Position numbers and translations under genes: made by a program. Source: an uncultured Oscillospiraceae bacterium (GTDB lineage: Bacteria > Bacillota > Clostridia > Oscillospirales > Oscillospiraceae). Taken from it: DNA of 40,115 nt. Shown here piece by piece: positions 9,779-18,788 of the stretch (position 1 is the stretch's first letter; each line of letters opens with the position of its first letter). The notes beneath the pieces are model-generated. The model was not told the DNA's origin, made no database searches, and worked only from the letters and a program-made list of their open reading frames with translations. Location: contig CALXDC010000025.1 of assembly GCA_944386975.1 (NCBI GenBank), forward strand, positions 1-40,115. The letters are read 5' to 3'.

Positions 9779-9785
9779 AGAGATT

Positions 9786-11684
9786 TTGCAGAGAAAACGC
9801 AGGAAAACATTTGACGTTGGATTCTATCTGTTGGTGCTGCTGGCCCTGGTCCTCAGCTACTACGCCCTCAGCGGCGTCAACCGGGGCCAGGAGGTGAGCT
9901 ACGCCCAGGCCCAGCAGCTGTTCACCCAGGAGAAGGTGGAGACCTTCCAGGTGGACGATACCGTCCTTACCATGACCGTCCGGGACAGCTCCGTCTCCTC
10001 CGGCCGCCTCACCGTCCGCTGCCAGATCTATAGCGCGGAGCTGTTCTGGTCGGATATGGGGGAGCTGGTGGAGGAGCAGTACGCCGACGGCATCATCAAG
10101 GACTACACCCTCTATCCCCCCTATACGCCCCCCTGGTGGAGCACCCTTCTCCTCTATGCGGCGCTGCTGGTGGGCCTTTTCTTCCTGATGCAGTTTATGA
10201 TGGCCCGGGCCCAGGGCGGCGGCATGGACAAGGGCATGAAATTCGGGAAGGCCCGGATCCGCTTCGGCTCGGAGAAGGATAAGAAGGTCACCTTCCGGGA
10301 CGTGGCCGGGGCCGACGAGGAGAAAGAGGAGCTGGAAGAGCTGGTGCAGTTTCTCAAGGAGCCCAAGAAATACCTGGATCTGGGGGCCCGGATCCCCAAG
10401 GGCGTTCTCCTGGTGGGCCCTCCGGGCACCGGTAAAACCCTGCTGGCCAAGGCTGTGGCCGGGGAGGCGGGGGTCCAGTTCCTCTCCATCTCCGGCTCCG
10501 ACTTTGTGGAGTTGTACGTGGGCGTAGGCGCCAGCCGGGTCCGGGACCTCTTTGCCGAGGCCAAAAAGGTGGCCCCCGCCGTGGTGTTTATCGACGAGAT
10601 CGACGCCGTGGGCCGCCAGAGAGGCGCGGGCCTGGGCGGCGGCCACGACGAGCGGGAGCAGACCCTCAACCAGCTTCTGGTGGAGATGGACGGCTTTTCC
10701 GCCAACGAAGGGGTGGTGGTCCTGGCGGCCACCAACCGCCGGGACATTCTGGACCCTGCCCTGCTGCGGCCCGGCCGGTTTGACCGGCAGGTCTATGTGG
10801 GCTACCCGGACATCAAGGGCCGGGAGGAGATTCTGGACATCTATGTCCGCAACAAGCCCTTGGCGGAGGATGTGAGCCTCCGGAAGATTGCCCAGGCCAC
10901 CCACGGCTTTACCGGTGCGGACCTTGAAAATCTGGTGAACGAGGCGGCTCTGGCCGCCGCCCGGGCCGGGCGGAAGTTCATTACCATGGAGGACCTCCAG
11001 GGTTCCGTTATCAAGGTCATTGCCGGGCCGGAGAAGCGCAGCCGGGTGGTGCCCGAGCATGAGCGGCAGCTCACCGCCTACCATGAGGCGGGCCACGCTG
11101 TGGTGATGTACCACCTGCCCAACCACGACCCGGTCCACCAGATCACCATCATCCCCAGAGGTCAGACCGGCGGTATGACCATCTCCCTGCCCACTGAGGA
11201 CAAGGGCTATTACTCCCGGTCCTACATGGAGGAGCAGATCGTCTCCCTCCTGGGCGGCCGGGCGGCGGAGTCCCTCATGCTGGGGGATATCTCCACCGGC
11301 GCCTCCAACGACATCCAGCGGGCCACCTCCATTGCCCGGAATATGGTCACCGTCTACGGCATGAGCGAGAAGCTGGGGGCCATCAACTACCAGGCCGACA
11401 GCGACGAGGTGTTCATCGGCCGCTCCATGGGCCACACCCGCCCCTACTCCGAGGAGGTGGCCGCCCAGATCGACCAGGAGGTGAAGGCCATCATCGACGG
11501 GGCCTATGACCGCTGCCGGGAGATTCTGGAGAGCAGCCGGGAGAAGCTGCGGATTGTGGCGGAGTACCTGCTGGAGCACGAGACCATGGACGCCGACGCT
11601 TTCCGCCGGACCATGGAGGAGCAAGGGGACTCCATTCAGCCGGAGGAAGCAACTTCCTCAGAAACTGCCAGGGAAAATCCATAA
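9786..11684 (+). CDS. ftsH: ATP-dependent zinc metalloprotease FtsH
   Basis: 632 residues, usual length. Two transmembrane helices (~11-30 and ~117-138) bracket a ~90-residue extracytoplasmic domain. The AAA module has Walker A GPPGTGKT at 211-218, Walker B VVFIDE at 266-271 and the second region of homology around 315-334 ([20 protein letters not shown]). The M41 protease has HEAGH at 433-437 and the third zinc ligand D509 in STGASND. FtsH degrades unassembled membrane proteins and short-lived regulators. The start is TTG at 9786, with AAGGGGTGA at 9770-9778 overlapping the hpt stop. The C-terminus is short and acidic. A terminator follows at 11717. Confidence 0.97.
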   Translation: MQRKRRKTFDVGFYLLVLLALVLSYYALSGVNRGQEVSYAQAQQLFTQEKVETFQVDDTVLTMTVRDSSVSSGRLTVRCQIYSAELFWSDMGELVEEQYADGIIKDYTLYPPYTPPWWSTLLLYAALLVGLFFLMQFMMARAQGGGMDKGMKFGKARIRFGSEKDKKVTFRDVAGADEEKEELEELVQFLKEPKKYLDLGARIPKGVLLVGPPGTGKTLLAKAVAGEAGVQFLSISGSDFVELYVGVGASRVRDLFAEAKKVAPAVVFIDEIDAVGRQRGAGLGGGHDEREQTLNQLLVEMDGFSANEGVVVLAATNRRDILDPALLRPGRFDRQVYVGYPDIKGREEILDIYVRNKPLAEDVSLRKIAQATHGFTGADLENLVNEAALAAARAGRKFITMEDLQGSVIKVIAGPEKRSRVVPEHERQLTAYHEAGHAVVMYHLPNHDPVHQITIIPRGQTGGMTISLPTEDKGYYSRSYMEEQIVSLLGGRAAESLMLGDISTGASNDIQRATSIARNMVTVYGMSEKLGAINYQADSDEVFIGRSMGHTRPYSEEVAAQIDQEVKAIIDGAYDRCREILESSREKLRIVAEYLLEHETMDADAFRRTMEEQGDSIQPEEATSSETARENP

Positions 11685-11716
11685 ATTTGGTCATTTTATA
11701 CAACAACAGAGTTCGA

Positions 11717-11746
11717 CAATGTCCGCCATTGGCGGACATTGTTTTT
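11717..11746 (+). terminator. Intrinsic terminator after ftsH
   Basis: An 11-bp stem (CAATGTCCGCC, 3-nt loop, complement) followed by TTTTT, 32 nt after ftsH. It ends the gdpP-to-ftsH run of genes. Confidence 0.9.
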
Positions 11747-11918
11747 ATAACAAAAAATGAAGCAGAACCTGAAAAATCTCTAAAAATCAAAACTGTCTAT
11801 CAAAAAAAGACAAGTGTGTTTTATGATTCACATTGTTTCTGTGCACGAACAACGAACAAAAATGGGCAAATTTGCGGTAAAATATCATTTTTTTGTACGT
11901 TGTACACGGAAAAAGTGC
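11747..11918 (+). promoter_or_regulatory. AT-rich upstream regulatory region of the liv operon with candidate operator
   Basis: This gap is strikingly AT-rich compared with the GC-rich flanks and contains no plausible gene. Two inverted repeats are visible: TTGTT at 11833-11837 against AACAA at 11848-11852, and a perfect TGTAC-GTT-GTACA at 11894-11906, 12 bp upstream of the -35. The second is a good candidate site for a dimeric regulator; which one is unknown. A-tracts may act as an UP element. Confidence 0.45.
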
Positions 11919-11946
11919 TTGCATTTTTGTAGGTATTCCGTATAAT
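11919..11946 (+). promoter_or_regulatory. Sigma-A promoter of the liv operon
   Basis: TTGCAT (11919-11924), a 16-bp spacer and perfect TATAAT (11941-11946). Predicted start near 11953, giving a leader of ~90 nt. Confidence 0.7.
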
Positions 11947-11960
11947 AGAAGAAGCTATTT

Positions 11961-12006
11961 CCACCGGAGCCTTGCGCTGCGGGGAAAGAGCGGGACGGTC
12001 CGGTGG
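11961..12006 (+). other. Inverted repeat in livK leader
   Basis: CCACCGGA (11961-11968) is complementary to TCCGGTGG (11999-12006), closing a 30-nt interior at the very start of the predicted transcript. No T-run follows. It may stabilise the abundant binding-protein mRNA; no known riboswitch was recognised. Confidence 0.4.
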
Positions 12007-12041
12007 GGACCGCTTCCAAAACAGTTTAGGAGGAATTGGAA

Positions 12042-13250
12042 ATGAAAAAGGTATTTGCGCTTGTGCTGACTCTGGCTATGGCGTTGAGCCTGGTGGCCTG
12101 CGGCAGCGGCAACAACGGCGGCTCCGGCGACGAGAGCGGCAGCGGCGACGGCGGCGAGAAGGTCGTCAAGATCGGCGTGTACGAGCCCTCCTCCGGCGCC
12201 AACGGCGCGGGCGGCAAGAAGGAAGTACTGGGCATTGAGTACGCCAACTCCATCGCTCCCACCGTGGAGATCGGCGGCGAGGAGTACACCGTGGAGCTGG
12301 TGATCGTGGATAACCAGTCCGAGAACGACAAGGGCGTGTCCGCCGCCCAGCAGCTGGTCCAGGAGGGCGTGTCCATCGCTCTCGGCTCCTACGGCTCCGG
12401 CGTGTCCATGGCCGCCGCCCCCATCTTTGAGGAGGCCGGCATTCCCGCCATCGGCTGCTCCTGCACCAACCCCGGCGTGACCCTTGGCAACCCCTACTAC
12501 TTCCGCGTCTGCTACTTGGATCCCTTCCAGGGCAGCGTCCTGGCCAACCTGGCGGTGGATGAGTTCCAGGCCGACGTGGCCTACGTCTTCACCGAGCTGG
12601 GCGACGACTACTCCGTGGGTCTCGGCGAGTACTTCACCCAGGAGTTTGAGCGGCTGGGCGGCACCGTGGTGGCCGACCAGAACCCCGCCGGCAACACCGA
12701 CATGTCCGGCTTTATCAACGCCGCCAAGGCGGCCAATGCCGATGTGATCTTTGCCCCCAGCTCCACCACCGTGGCCTCCCTGCTCATCGACCAGGCGGCC
12801 TCCGCGGGTATCCCCCTCATCGCCGGTGATACCTGGGACGACGCCGTGATCCTGCAGGCTGCCACCAAGTCCGGCGCCAAGGTGTACTTCTCCACCTTCT
12901 ATGATGAGGGTGCCTCCGACGAGGCTGCCGCCTTCATGAACGGCTTCAAGGGCTGGCTGGGCGAGAACGACGACAAGATGACCAACAACGGCGGCACCGA
13001 CACCGTTTCCGCCGTGTCCGCTCTGGGCTATGACGCCTACATGGTGGCCCTGGAGGCCATCAAGGCCGCCGGCAGCACCGACGGCGATGCCATCCGCGAT
13101 GCCTTGGCCGGCGTGACCTATACCGGCGTCACCGGCGATGTGGTCTTCGACGAGGAGGGCGATGTGGACAAGAACATCATCTTCATCAAGGGCGTGGACG
13201 CTGAGAAGGGCGCTTTCTACTCCGTGAAGGAGCAGGGCCTGGCTGAGTAA
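12042..13250 (+). CDS. livK: Branched-chain amino acid-type ABC transporter substrate-binding lipoprotein
   Basis: A 402-residue periplasmic-binding-protein type I (LivJ/LivK) lipoprotein. Signal peptide MKKVFALVLTLAMALSLVAC has its lipobox Cys at 20, then a Gly/Ser/Asp-rich tether to ~38 before the mature fold starts at KIGVYEPSSG. Later motifs (GSYGSGVSMAAAPIFEEAGIP, then ADVIFAPSSTTVASLLIDQA) fit the family. ATG 12042 has AGGAGG at 12028-12033; an upstream in-frame TTG at 12036 is rejected as too close to it. It heads a five-gene operon. Substrate is inferred only at family level; given arcA and argF downstream, another amino acid is possible. Confidence 0.92.
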   Translation: MKKVFALVLTLAMALSLVACGSGNNGGSGDESGSGDGGEKVVKIGVYEPSSGANGAGGKKEVLGIEYANSIAPTVEIGGEEYTVELVIVDNQSENDKGVSAAQQLVQEGVSIALGSYGSGVSMAAAPIFEEAGIPAIGCSCTNPGVTLGNPYYFRVCYLDPFQGSVLANLAVDEFQADVAYVFTELGDDYSVGLGEYFTQEFERLGGTVVADQNPAGNTDMSGFINAAKAANADVIFAPSSTTVASLLIDQAASAGIPLIAGDTWDDAVILQAATKSGAKVYFSTFYDEGASDEAAAFMNGFKGWLGENDDKMTNNGGTDTVSAVSALGYDAYMVALEAIKAAGSTDGDAIRDALAGVTYTGVTGDVVFDEEGDVDKNIIFIKGVDAEKGAFYSVKEQGLAE

Positions 13251-13287
13251 GTCCCGCATCCAGCGAACATTTTGAGCAAAGAACGCT

Positions 13288-13404
13288 CCGGCGGGGGGAG
13301 ACCCTCGCCGGGCTTCTTTGCCCCGGCATTTTCCCGCAGGTACCCCCTCATTTTGCGCCGGTCTGAAAAGCAGCATCCCGGTGCTGCCTTTCCAATCGGC
13401 GCAA
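13288..13404 (+). other. Intercistronic stem-loops between livK and livH
   Basis: The 177-nt gap holds a hairpin CCGGCG (13288-13293)/CGCCGG (13306-13311) followed only by a weak T-run. A nested structure follows: TTGCGCCG (13353-13360) with CGGCGCAA (13397-13404), enclosing GCAGCA (13370-13375)/TGCTGC (13382-13387). The position fits partial termination or 3'-end protection that leaves the binding protein in excess over the permease; this is inference. Confidence 0.5.
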
Positions 13405-13427
13405 CCGATCAAAGAGGAGAACAAACA

Positions 13428-14312
13428 ATGGAACTGTTCCAGAAGATTCTGCCCACCCTGCTCTCGGGCATCTCGGCGGGCGGACAGTACGCCCTCATTG
13501 CCCTGGGCTACACCATGGTCTACGGCATTCTGCGGCTCATCAACTTTGCCCACGGCGACATCTTCACCGTGGCCGGCTTTGTGATGTTCTACGCCATCAC
13601 CGCCATGCCCCTGTATTTGGCCATTCCCTTCACCATCCTCGTTACCGTGCTCCTGGGCTTCACCGTGGAGCGGGTGGCCTACAAGCCCCTGCGCTCCGCC
13701 CCCCGGATGAGCGTGATGATCTCCGCCATCGGCGTCAGCTACCTGCTCCAGAACCTGATGTGGTACGTCACCGGCGGTCAGGCCCAGCAGTACCCCAGCA
13801 TCCCCTGGATCTCCGGAAAGGTGATGGTGCTGGGGGTGGAGACCAAGGTGGTCACCGTCATCACCCCCTTCCTCACGGTGATCCTCATTCTCCTGCTGGT
13901 GTTCCTTACCAAGCGCACCAAGGTGGGCCTCGCCATGCGGGCCGCCGCCAAGGACTTTGAGACCGCCCGGCTCATGGGCATCAAGATTGACGGGGTGATC
14001 TCCGTTACCTTCGTCATCGGCTCTTTCTTAGCGGCGGTGGGGTCCATGCTGTTTTTCACCAACTACTCCACCGTGTCCCCCACCGTGGGCATGATGCCGG
14101 GACTGAAGGCCTTCGTGGCCGCCGTCTTCGGCGGCATCGGCTCCATCCCCGGGGCGGTGGTGGGCGCCTTCATCATCGGTATCTGCGAGAATATCATCCG
14201 CAGCCTCGGCTGGTCCACCTTCAGCGACGCCTTCACCTTCGCCCTTCTGATCGTGGTGCTGTGCGTGAAGCCCACCGGCCTGTTCGGTGAGAAATTGGAA
14301 GAGAAGGTGTAA
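13428..14312 (+). CDS. livH: Branched-chain amino acid ABC transporter permease LivH
   Basis: 294 residues of hydrophobic multi-pass LivH-type permease: QYALIALGYTMVYGILRLINFAHGD near the N-terminus is the family signature, with the cytoplasmic loop GLAMRAAAKDFETARLMGI contacting the ATPases near residue 165 and the motif FVAAVFGGIGSIPGAVVGA near 230. The open frame extends back to 13272, but ATG 13428 carries AGAGGAGA at 13413-13420 and begins the conserved sequence. It lies 3 nt before livM. Confidence 0.93.
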   Translation: MELFQKILPTLLSGISAGGQYALIALGYTMVYGILRLINFAHGDIFTVAGFVMFYAITAMPLYLAIPFTILVTVLLGFTVERVAYKPLRSAPRMSVMISAIGVSYLLQNLMWYVTGGQAQQYPSIPWISGKVMVLGVETKVVTVITPFLTVILILLLVFLTKRTKVGLAMRAAAKDFETARLMGIKIDGVISVTFVIGSFLAAVGSMLFFTNYSTVSPTVGMMPGLKAFVAAVFGGIGSIPGAVVGAFIIGICENIIRSLGWSTFSDAFTFALLIVVLCVKPTGLFGEKLEEKV

Positions 14313-14315
14313 GCT

Positions 14316-15440
14316 ATGAAGAAACAAAACAACTTGAAGACCCTTCTCGTCACCCTGGTCACCATTGCCGTTTTCGCGGTGCTGTCCGTAGGGGCGGAGG
14401 CGGTGGCAGGCAATGTGGACGGCATGTCCATGCTGGTGCCGGTTTTGAAGAAGACGGCGGTATACAGCCTCATCGCCGTGTCCATGAACCTCCTCAACGG
14501 CTTCACCGGCCTCTTCTCCCTGGGCCACGCCGGCTTTATGCTGGTGGGGGCCTACACCTACGCCATCCTCTCTATCCCCGTGGCCAAGCGGGCGGGGGTG
14601 TATCAGTACTATGACGGCGGCGTCGTCCAGTTCTCTATTCCGGAGACCTTCGGCAACCTCATGGGGGAGTCGGTGGGCACCGTCATCGGTATGCTCCTCA
14701 CCCTCGTCATCTCCGGTCTCATTGCCGCCTTTCTGGCCTGGCTCATCGGTCTTCCCGTGCTGCGGCTGAAGAGCGACTATCTGGCTATCGCCACGTTGGG
14801 CTTTGCGGAGATCATCCGCACCTTCATCCAGTATGAGGGCTTTGCTCCCCTCACCAACGGCTCCAACACCCTCCGGCAGTACGCCTCCTTCAAGAGCCTC
14901 TACGCCTACGTCATCGTGGCGGGGCTGTGCATCGCCGTTATTGTGCTCATTGTCAACTCCACCTACGGCCGGGCCTTCAAGGCCATCCGGGACGACGAGA
15001 TTGCCGCGGAGGCTATGGGCATCAATCTGGCGAAGCACAAGATGATGTCCTTTATCATCAGCTCCTTCTTCGCGGGCTTCGGCGGCGGCCTCATGGCCAT
15101 GTACATGGCCAGCGTCCAGGCCAAGAGCTTCACCGTGTCCATGACCTATGAGATTTTGCTCATCGTGGTCATTGGCGGCATCGGCTCCATTACCGGCTCC
15201 ATTATCGGCACCTTCCTCTTCGTGGGGTGCAGCGAGTGGTGGCTCCGCTTTCTGGATGAGAGCGCCAACAACATCGGCGGCCTGAAGCTCCTGGCCCCCG
15301 GCTTCCGTATGGTGGTCTTCTCCATCTTCGTCATGATCATCGTGCTGTTCTTCCGCCGTGGCATCATGGGCACCCATGAGCTGCCCGACGTCTTCCGCTT
15401 CCTGCGGAAAAAGATCAAAGGAAAGGGGGCGGCGAAATGA
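14316..15440 (+). CDS. livM: Branched-chain amino acid ABC transporter permease LivM
   Basis: 374 residues, multi-pass, partner of LivH. The motif MNLLNGFTGLFSLGHAGFML (~50-70) and the ATPase-coupling loop AFKAIRDDEIAAEAMGINLAKHK (~220-242) are typical of LivM. The N-terminus has one extra helix, as is usual for this subunit. It starts 3 nt after livH with AAGG at 14304-14307, and its stop overlaps the livG start by 4 nt (ATGA). Confidence 0.93.
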   Translation: MKKQNNLKTLLVTLVTIAVFAVLSVGAEAVAGNVDGMSMLVPVLKKTAVYSLIAVSMNLLNGFTGLFSLGHAGFMLVGAYTYAILSIPVAKRAGVYQYYDGGVVQFSIPETFGNLMGESVGTVIGMLLTLVISGLIAAFLAWLIGLPVLRLKSDYLAIATLGFAEIIRTFIQYEGFAPLTNGSNTLRQYASFKSLYAYVIVAGLCIAVIVLIVNSTYGRAFKAIRDDEIAAEAMGINLAKHKMMSFIISSFFAGFGGGLMAMYMASVQAKSFTVSMTYEILLIVVIGGIGSITGSIIGTFLFVGCSEWWLRFLDESANNIGGLKLLAPGFRMVVFSIFVMIIVLFFRRGIMGTHELPDVFRFLRKKIKGKGAAK

Positions 15441-16288
15441 GCGAGAGCGTCAAGAACGTGCTGCGGGTGGAAAATGCCACCATGCAGTTTGGCGGCGTGG
15501 TGGCCGTGGATAACCTGTCCCTGGAGGTGAACCAGGGGGAGATCGTGTCCCTCATCGGCCCCAACGGCGCCGGCAAAACCACCGCCTTCAACGTCATCAC
15601 CGGCGTCTACCAGCCCACCAACGGCTGCGTCTGGTTTGACGAAAAGAAGATCATTGAAAACTACCCCCGGGGCAAGATGAAGAAGCTCTACCAGGGCCAG
15701 AACGCCGGGAAGTACACGGAGACGCTGTCCCCCTCCCCGGACAAGATCACTCAGCTGGGCATGGCCCGGACCTTCCAGAACATCCGGCTGTGGAAGGGCC
15801 AGAGCGTGCTGGACAACGTGCGCATCGCCATGCACTGCCGCCGCACCAGCAATCTCCTCACCGCCACCTTCCGCCTCAACGCCAAGGAGGAGGAGGCCCA
15901 GACAAAGGAGGCGCTGGAGCTGCTGGAGCTGCTGGGCCTCGCCCACGTGAAGGACGAACTTTCCACCTCCCTGCCCTACGGCCAGCAGCGGCATCTGGAG
16001 ATTGCCCGGGCTCTCGCCACCCACCCCAAGCTCCTCCTTCTGGATGAGCCCGCCGCGGGCATGAACCCCCAGGAGACCGACGAGCTCACCGCCTTCATCG
16101 GCCGCATCCGCCAGCAATTCCACCTGACGGTGTTCCTCATCGAGCACCACATGGATCTGGTCATGGACATCTCCGACCGGATCTACGTGCTGGACTTCGG
16201 CAAGCTCATCGCCGCCGGCACGCCGGACGTGATTCAGAACGACCAGAAGGTCATCGACGCATATTTGGGGGTGAGTGAGGATGCTTAA
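15437..16288 (+). CDS. livG: Branched-chain amino acid ABC transporter ATPase LivG
   Basis: 283 residues. Walker A GPNGAGKTT is near 41-49, the Q-loop sits in ARTFQNIRLWK, signature LPYGQQRHLEIARAL near 178 and Walker B LLLLDEPAAGMN near 199, followed by the H-loop IEHHMDLVM. An insertion of roughly 25-30 residues (NYPRGKMKKLYQGQ onward) precedes the Q-loop and makes it longer than typical ~255-residue LivG. The start overlaps the livM stop (ATGA) and the end overlaps livF by 8 nt. Confidence 0.93.
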   Translation: MSESVKNVLRVENATMQFGGVVAVDNLSLEVNQGEIVSLIGPNGAGKTTAFNVITGVYQPTNGCVWFDEKKIIENYPRGKMKKLYQGQNAGKYTETLSPSPDKITQLGMARTFQNIRLWKGQSVLDNVRIAMHCRRTSNLLTATFRLNAKEEEAQTKEALELLELLGLAHVKDELSTSLPYGQQRHLEIARALATHPKLLLLDEPAAGMNPQETDELTAFIGRIRQQFHLTVFLIEHHMDLVMDISDRIYVLDFGKLIAAGTPDVIQNDQKVIDAYLGVSEDA

Positions 16289-16988
16289 GATCGACGAGCT
16301 GCGGGTGAGCTACGGCGGCATCGAGGCCGTGAAGGGCATCACCATGGAGGTGCCCGAGGGGAAGATCGTCACCCTTATCGGCGCCAACGGCGCAGGCAAA
16401 TCCACCACCCTGCGGACCATTGCGGGCCTTGTGAAGCCCGCCCACGGCCGCATCCATCTCCAGGCGGAGGACATCACCGCCCTGAACCCGGACCGGATCG
16501 TGTCCAAGGGCATCACCCTGGTGCCCGAGGGGCGGCGGGTGTTCCCGGATCTCACGGTGCTGGAGAATCTGAAGGTGGGGGCCTATCTCCGAAACGACAG
16601 CATTGAGGACGACCTCAAGTGGGTCTACGAGCTGTTTCCCCGGCTGAAGGAGCGGTCCTGGCAGCCTGCGGGTACCCTCTCCGGCGGCGAACAGCAGATG
16701 CTGGCGGTGGGCCGGGCCCTCATGAGCCGCCCCAAGATCATGATGATGGACGAGCCCTCCCTGGGCCTTGCCCCTATCGTGGTCCAGGGCATCTTCGACA
16801 TCATCCGGGAGATCAACCGCCAGGGCGTCACCATCCTGCTTATTGAGCAGAACGCCAACATGGCCCTGAAGATCGCGGATCTGGCCTACGTCATGGAGAC
16901 GGGCAAGATCACCCGGTCCGGCACCGGCCAGGAGCTTCTCAACGACGAGAGCATCAAGGAGGCTTATCTCGGCAAGAAGCGGAAATAA
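16281..16988 (+). CDS. livF: Branched-chain amino acid ABC transporter ATPase LivF
   Basis: 235 residues, the usual LivF length. Walker A GANGAGKST is near 36-44, LVPEGRRVFPDLTVLENL near 92 is the LivF-specific Q-loop region, signature LSGGEQQMLAVGRAL near 134 and Walker B IMMMDEPSLGLAP near 154, then IEQNANMAL. ATG 16281 is preferred to GTG 16275 because GGGGGTGAG upstream is better spaced. It is the last gene of livKHMGF and is closed by a terminator. Confidence 0.94.
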   Translation: MLKIDELRVSYGGIEAVKGITMEVPEGKIVTLIGANGAGKSTTLRTIAGLVKPAHGRIHLQAEDITALNPDRIVSKGITLVPEGRRVFPDLTVLENLKVGAYLRNDSIEDDLKWVYELFPRLKERSWQPAGTLSGGEQQMLAVGRALMSRPKIMMMDEPSLGLAPIVVQGIFDIIREINRQGVTILLIEQNANMALKIADLAYVMETGKITRSGTGQELLNDESIKEAYLGKKRK

Positions 16989-17001
16989 TGTCCCATCCAA
17001 C

Positions 17002-17036
17002 AAAAATCGGACGCTGACAAGGCGTCCGATTTTTTT
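17002..17036 (+). terminator. Intrinsic terminator after livF
   Basis: A 13-bp stem (AAAAATCGGACGC, 7-nt loop, complement) merging into a run of seven T residues; the A/T flanks could also permit termination from the minus strand. Confidence 0.94.
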
Positions 17037-17113
17037 GCGTTTTTGGGCCTGCAGGCAGGAATAAAACCCCATGGGACGGACATGCTAAAGGCCGAAAAGG
17101 AGTGATGCGCGTG

Positions 17114-18346
17114 ATGCAGGAACGAAGCACCGGTCTCCACAGCACCAGCGAGATCGGTCGGCTGCAAAAGGTGATGCTCCACCGGCCGGGCCGGGAGCTG
17201 GAAAATCTGATGCCGGACAATCTGGAGCGGCTGCTGTTTGACGATATCCCCTATCTGAAGGCGGCCCAGGCGGAGCACGACGCCTTTGCCGCCTGTCTCC
17301 GGCAAAACGGGGTGGAGGTTCTCTATCTGGCGGACCTCACCGCCCAGACCATCGCCGACCGGGAGGTCCGGGGTGCGCTGGTGGAGCAGTTTTTAGACGA
17401 GGCGGGGCTTCAGGAGCCCCGGTCCCGTGCGGTGCTGCGGGAGTATTTCGCCTCCCTGGAGGACCGTGCCCTGGTGGACGCCATGATGGCGGGGGTGCGG
17501 AAGAGTGAGGTCCGGGGCTTTGAAACCGGGCGGCTGGCGGACTATGTGAGCGTCCGTGGGGACGACAGTCCCTTCCTGGTGGACCCTATGCCCAACCTCT
17601 ACTTCACCCGGGACCCCTTCGCGGTGATCGGCACCGGGGTGTCTCTCCACAAAATGCACACGGAGACCCGCAGCAGGGAGACCCTCTTTGGAAAGTTCAT
17701 CTTCACCTACCACCCCCTGTATAAGAATGCCCCCAAGTGGTACGACCGGGGGGAGACCTCCTCCATTGAGGGGGGCGACATCCTGATTTTGAGCCCCCAG
17801 GTGCTGGCGGTGGGCATCTCCCAGCGGACCCGGGAGGACAGCATTGACAAATTCGCCCAGACGGTGCTGTCCTACGACGGCACCTTTCAGAAGGTGCTGG
17901 CCTTCGACATCCCCAAGACGCGGTCGTTTATGCACTTAGACACGGTGTTCACCATGGTGGACCGGGACAAGTTCACGGTGCACCCCAATATCCTCCGGGA
18001 AATCACGGTGTATGTGATGGAGATGGAGGGGGAGAAGGTCCGCATCCGGGAGGAGCAGGGGACCTTGGAGAATATCCTGAAGGAGCACCTGGGCCTTGGC
18101 CAGGTGACCCTCATCAAGTGCGGCAGCGACAGCGTGGTGGACGCCGCCCGGGAGCAGTGGAGCGACGGCAGCAACACCCTGGCCATCGCCCCCGGCGAGG
18201 TAGTGGTGTACGAGCGCAACCAGGTGACCAACCGGCTGTTGGAGGACCACGGGATCAAGACCCATGTAATTCCCTGCAGCGAATTGAGCCGCGGCCGCGG
18301 CGGGCCCCGGTGCATGTCCATGCCCTTTGTGCGGGAGGACCTCTGA
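17114..18346 (+). CDS. arcA: Arginine deiminase
   Basis: 410 residues. It converts L-arginine to citrulline and ammonia, the first step of the ATP-yielding arginine deiminase pathway. Visible motifs: [12 protein letters not shown] near the N-terminus, [13 protein letters not shown] (~158-170), EGGDILIL (~220), [10 protein letters not shown] (~272) and the catalytic Cys400 in [14 protein letters not shown] 17102, ATG 17105, GTG 17111 and ATG 17114 are in frame; AAGGAG at 17097-17102 rules out the first two, and 17114 is preferred, with 17111 possible. No convincing own promoter was found in the short gap after the livF terminator. The partner argF lies ~790 nt downstream beyond a repeat element; arcC is not in the window. 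Confidence 0.95.
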   Translation: MQERSTGLHSTSEIGRLQKVMLHRPGRELENLMPDNLERLLFDDIPYLKAAQAEHDAFAACLRQNGVEVLYLADLTAQTIADREVRGALVEQFLDEAGLQEPRSRAVLREYFASLEDRALVDAMMAGVRKSEVRGFETGRLADYVSVRGDDSPFLVDPMPNLYFTRDPFAVIGTGVSLHKMHTETRSRETLFGKFIFTYHPLYKNAPKWYDRGETSSIEGGDILILSPQVLAVGISQRTREDSIDKFAQTVLSYDGTFQKVLAFDIPKTRSFMHLDTVFTMVDRDKFTVHPNILREITVYVMEMEGEKVRIREEQGTLENILKEHLGLGQVTLIKCGSDSVVDAAREQWSDGSNTLAIAPGEVVVYERNQVTNRLLEDHGIKTHVIPCSELSRGRGGPRCMSMPFVREDL

Positions 18347-18360
18347 GGGGAGGTCCTCCC
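18333..18360 (+). other. Perfect 11-bp hairpin with the arcA stop codon in its loop
   Basis: GGGAGGACCTC (18333-18343) pairs perfectly with GAGGTCCTCCC (18350-18360). The TGA stop (18344-18346) lies in the 6-nt loop, so the 5' stem is coding (the last codons of arcA). No T-run follows, so this is not a standard terminator; it could block 3' exonucleases or act with the weak AACCG/CGGTT stem and T5 at 18396-18412. Confidence 0.6.
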
Positions 18361-18425
18361 GGTCCGGAATGTTCTGACGAAGCAGTTTACCTCTAACCGG
18401 GAAACGGTTTTTCGATCCCTTGTTC

Positions 18426-18760
18426 TGCCTCCGGCGGGTGACTTTTCTCGCGGAAGAAAAGTCACCAAAAGTCCGCTTAGAACCTACGGTTCTAAGGACT
18501 CCCTTCGTTTATTACCAAGACCGGATAGTCAGGGGAGCTCTTGTCGTTGGCTTTGTACGAGTGACGCCGATTTGGGTCGTTTTCTGCTTCTGCGCCGCGC
18601 TCCGCGCTGATGCGGTGGGCTGACGATGGTCGTTCGTCTCAAGCCTTCCCCTGGGGGAAGGTGCCTCCGAAGGAGGCGGATGAGGGGAAGAGTATCGAAA
18701 TATACCGGATTTATTCGGAAGTAATTTTTTTACTATCTGTAGATTTTTATTTTTCTTCCG
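18426..18760 (+). repeat. Structured non-coding repeat, copy A1 (plus orientation)
   Basis: Begins with terminal motif TGCCTCCGGCGG (18426-18437). In order it holds hairpin GGTGACTTTTC/GAAAAGTCACC (18437-18466), hairpin CTTAGAACC/GGTTCTAAG (18476-18496), a conserved linker, CCTTCCCC/GGGGAAGG (about 18644-18661) and GCCTCC-GAA-GGAGGC (18663-18677), then a diverged AT-rich stretch. The same order recurs, inverted, in the copy at 24737-25156. This copy lacks its own right terminus and is joined to inverted copy A2. No credible protein is coded; short open frames across it are artefacts. Confidence 0.8.
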
Positions 18761-18788
18761 AGTTGCCCTGGAGCTTTTTGATAACGTT

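Noticed and set aside
11961-12035. Riboswitch or T-box before livK
   Set aside because: The leader is short and has a single inverted repeat, with no T-box sequence, no anti-terminator pair and no recognised aptamer motif.
15640-15770. Frameshift or foreign insertion in livG
   Set aside because: The extra residues before the Q-loop are in frame, share the local codon use, and leave all ATPase motifs intact; it is a length variant.
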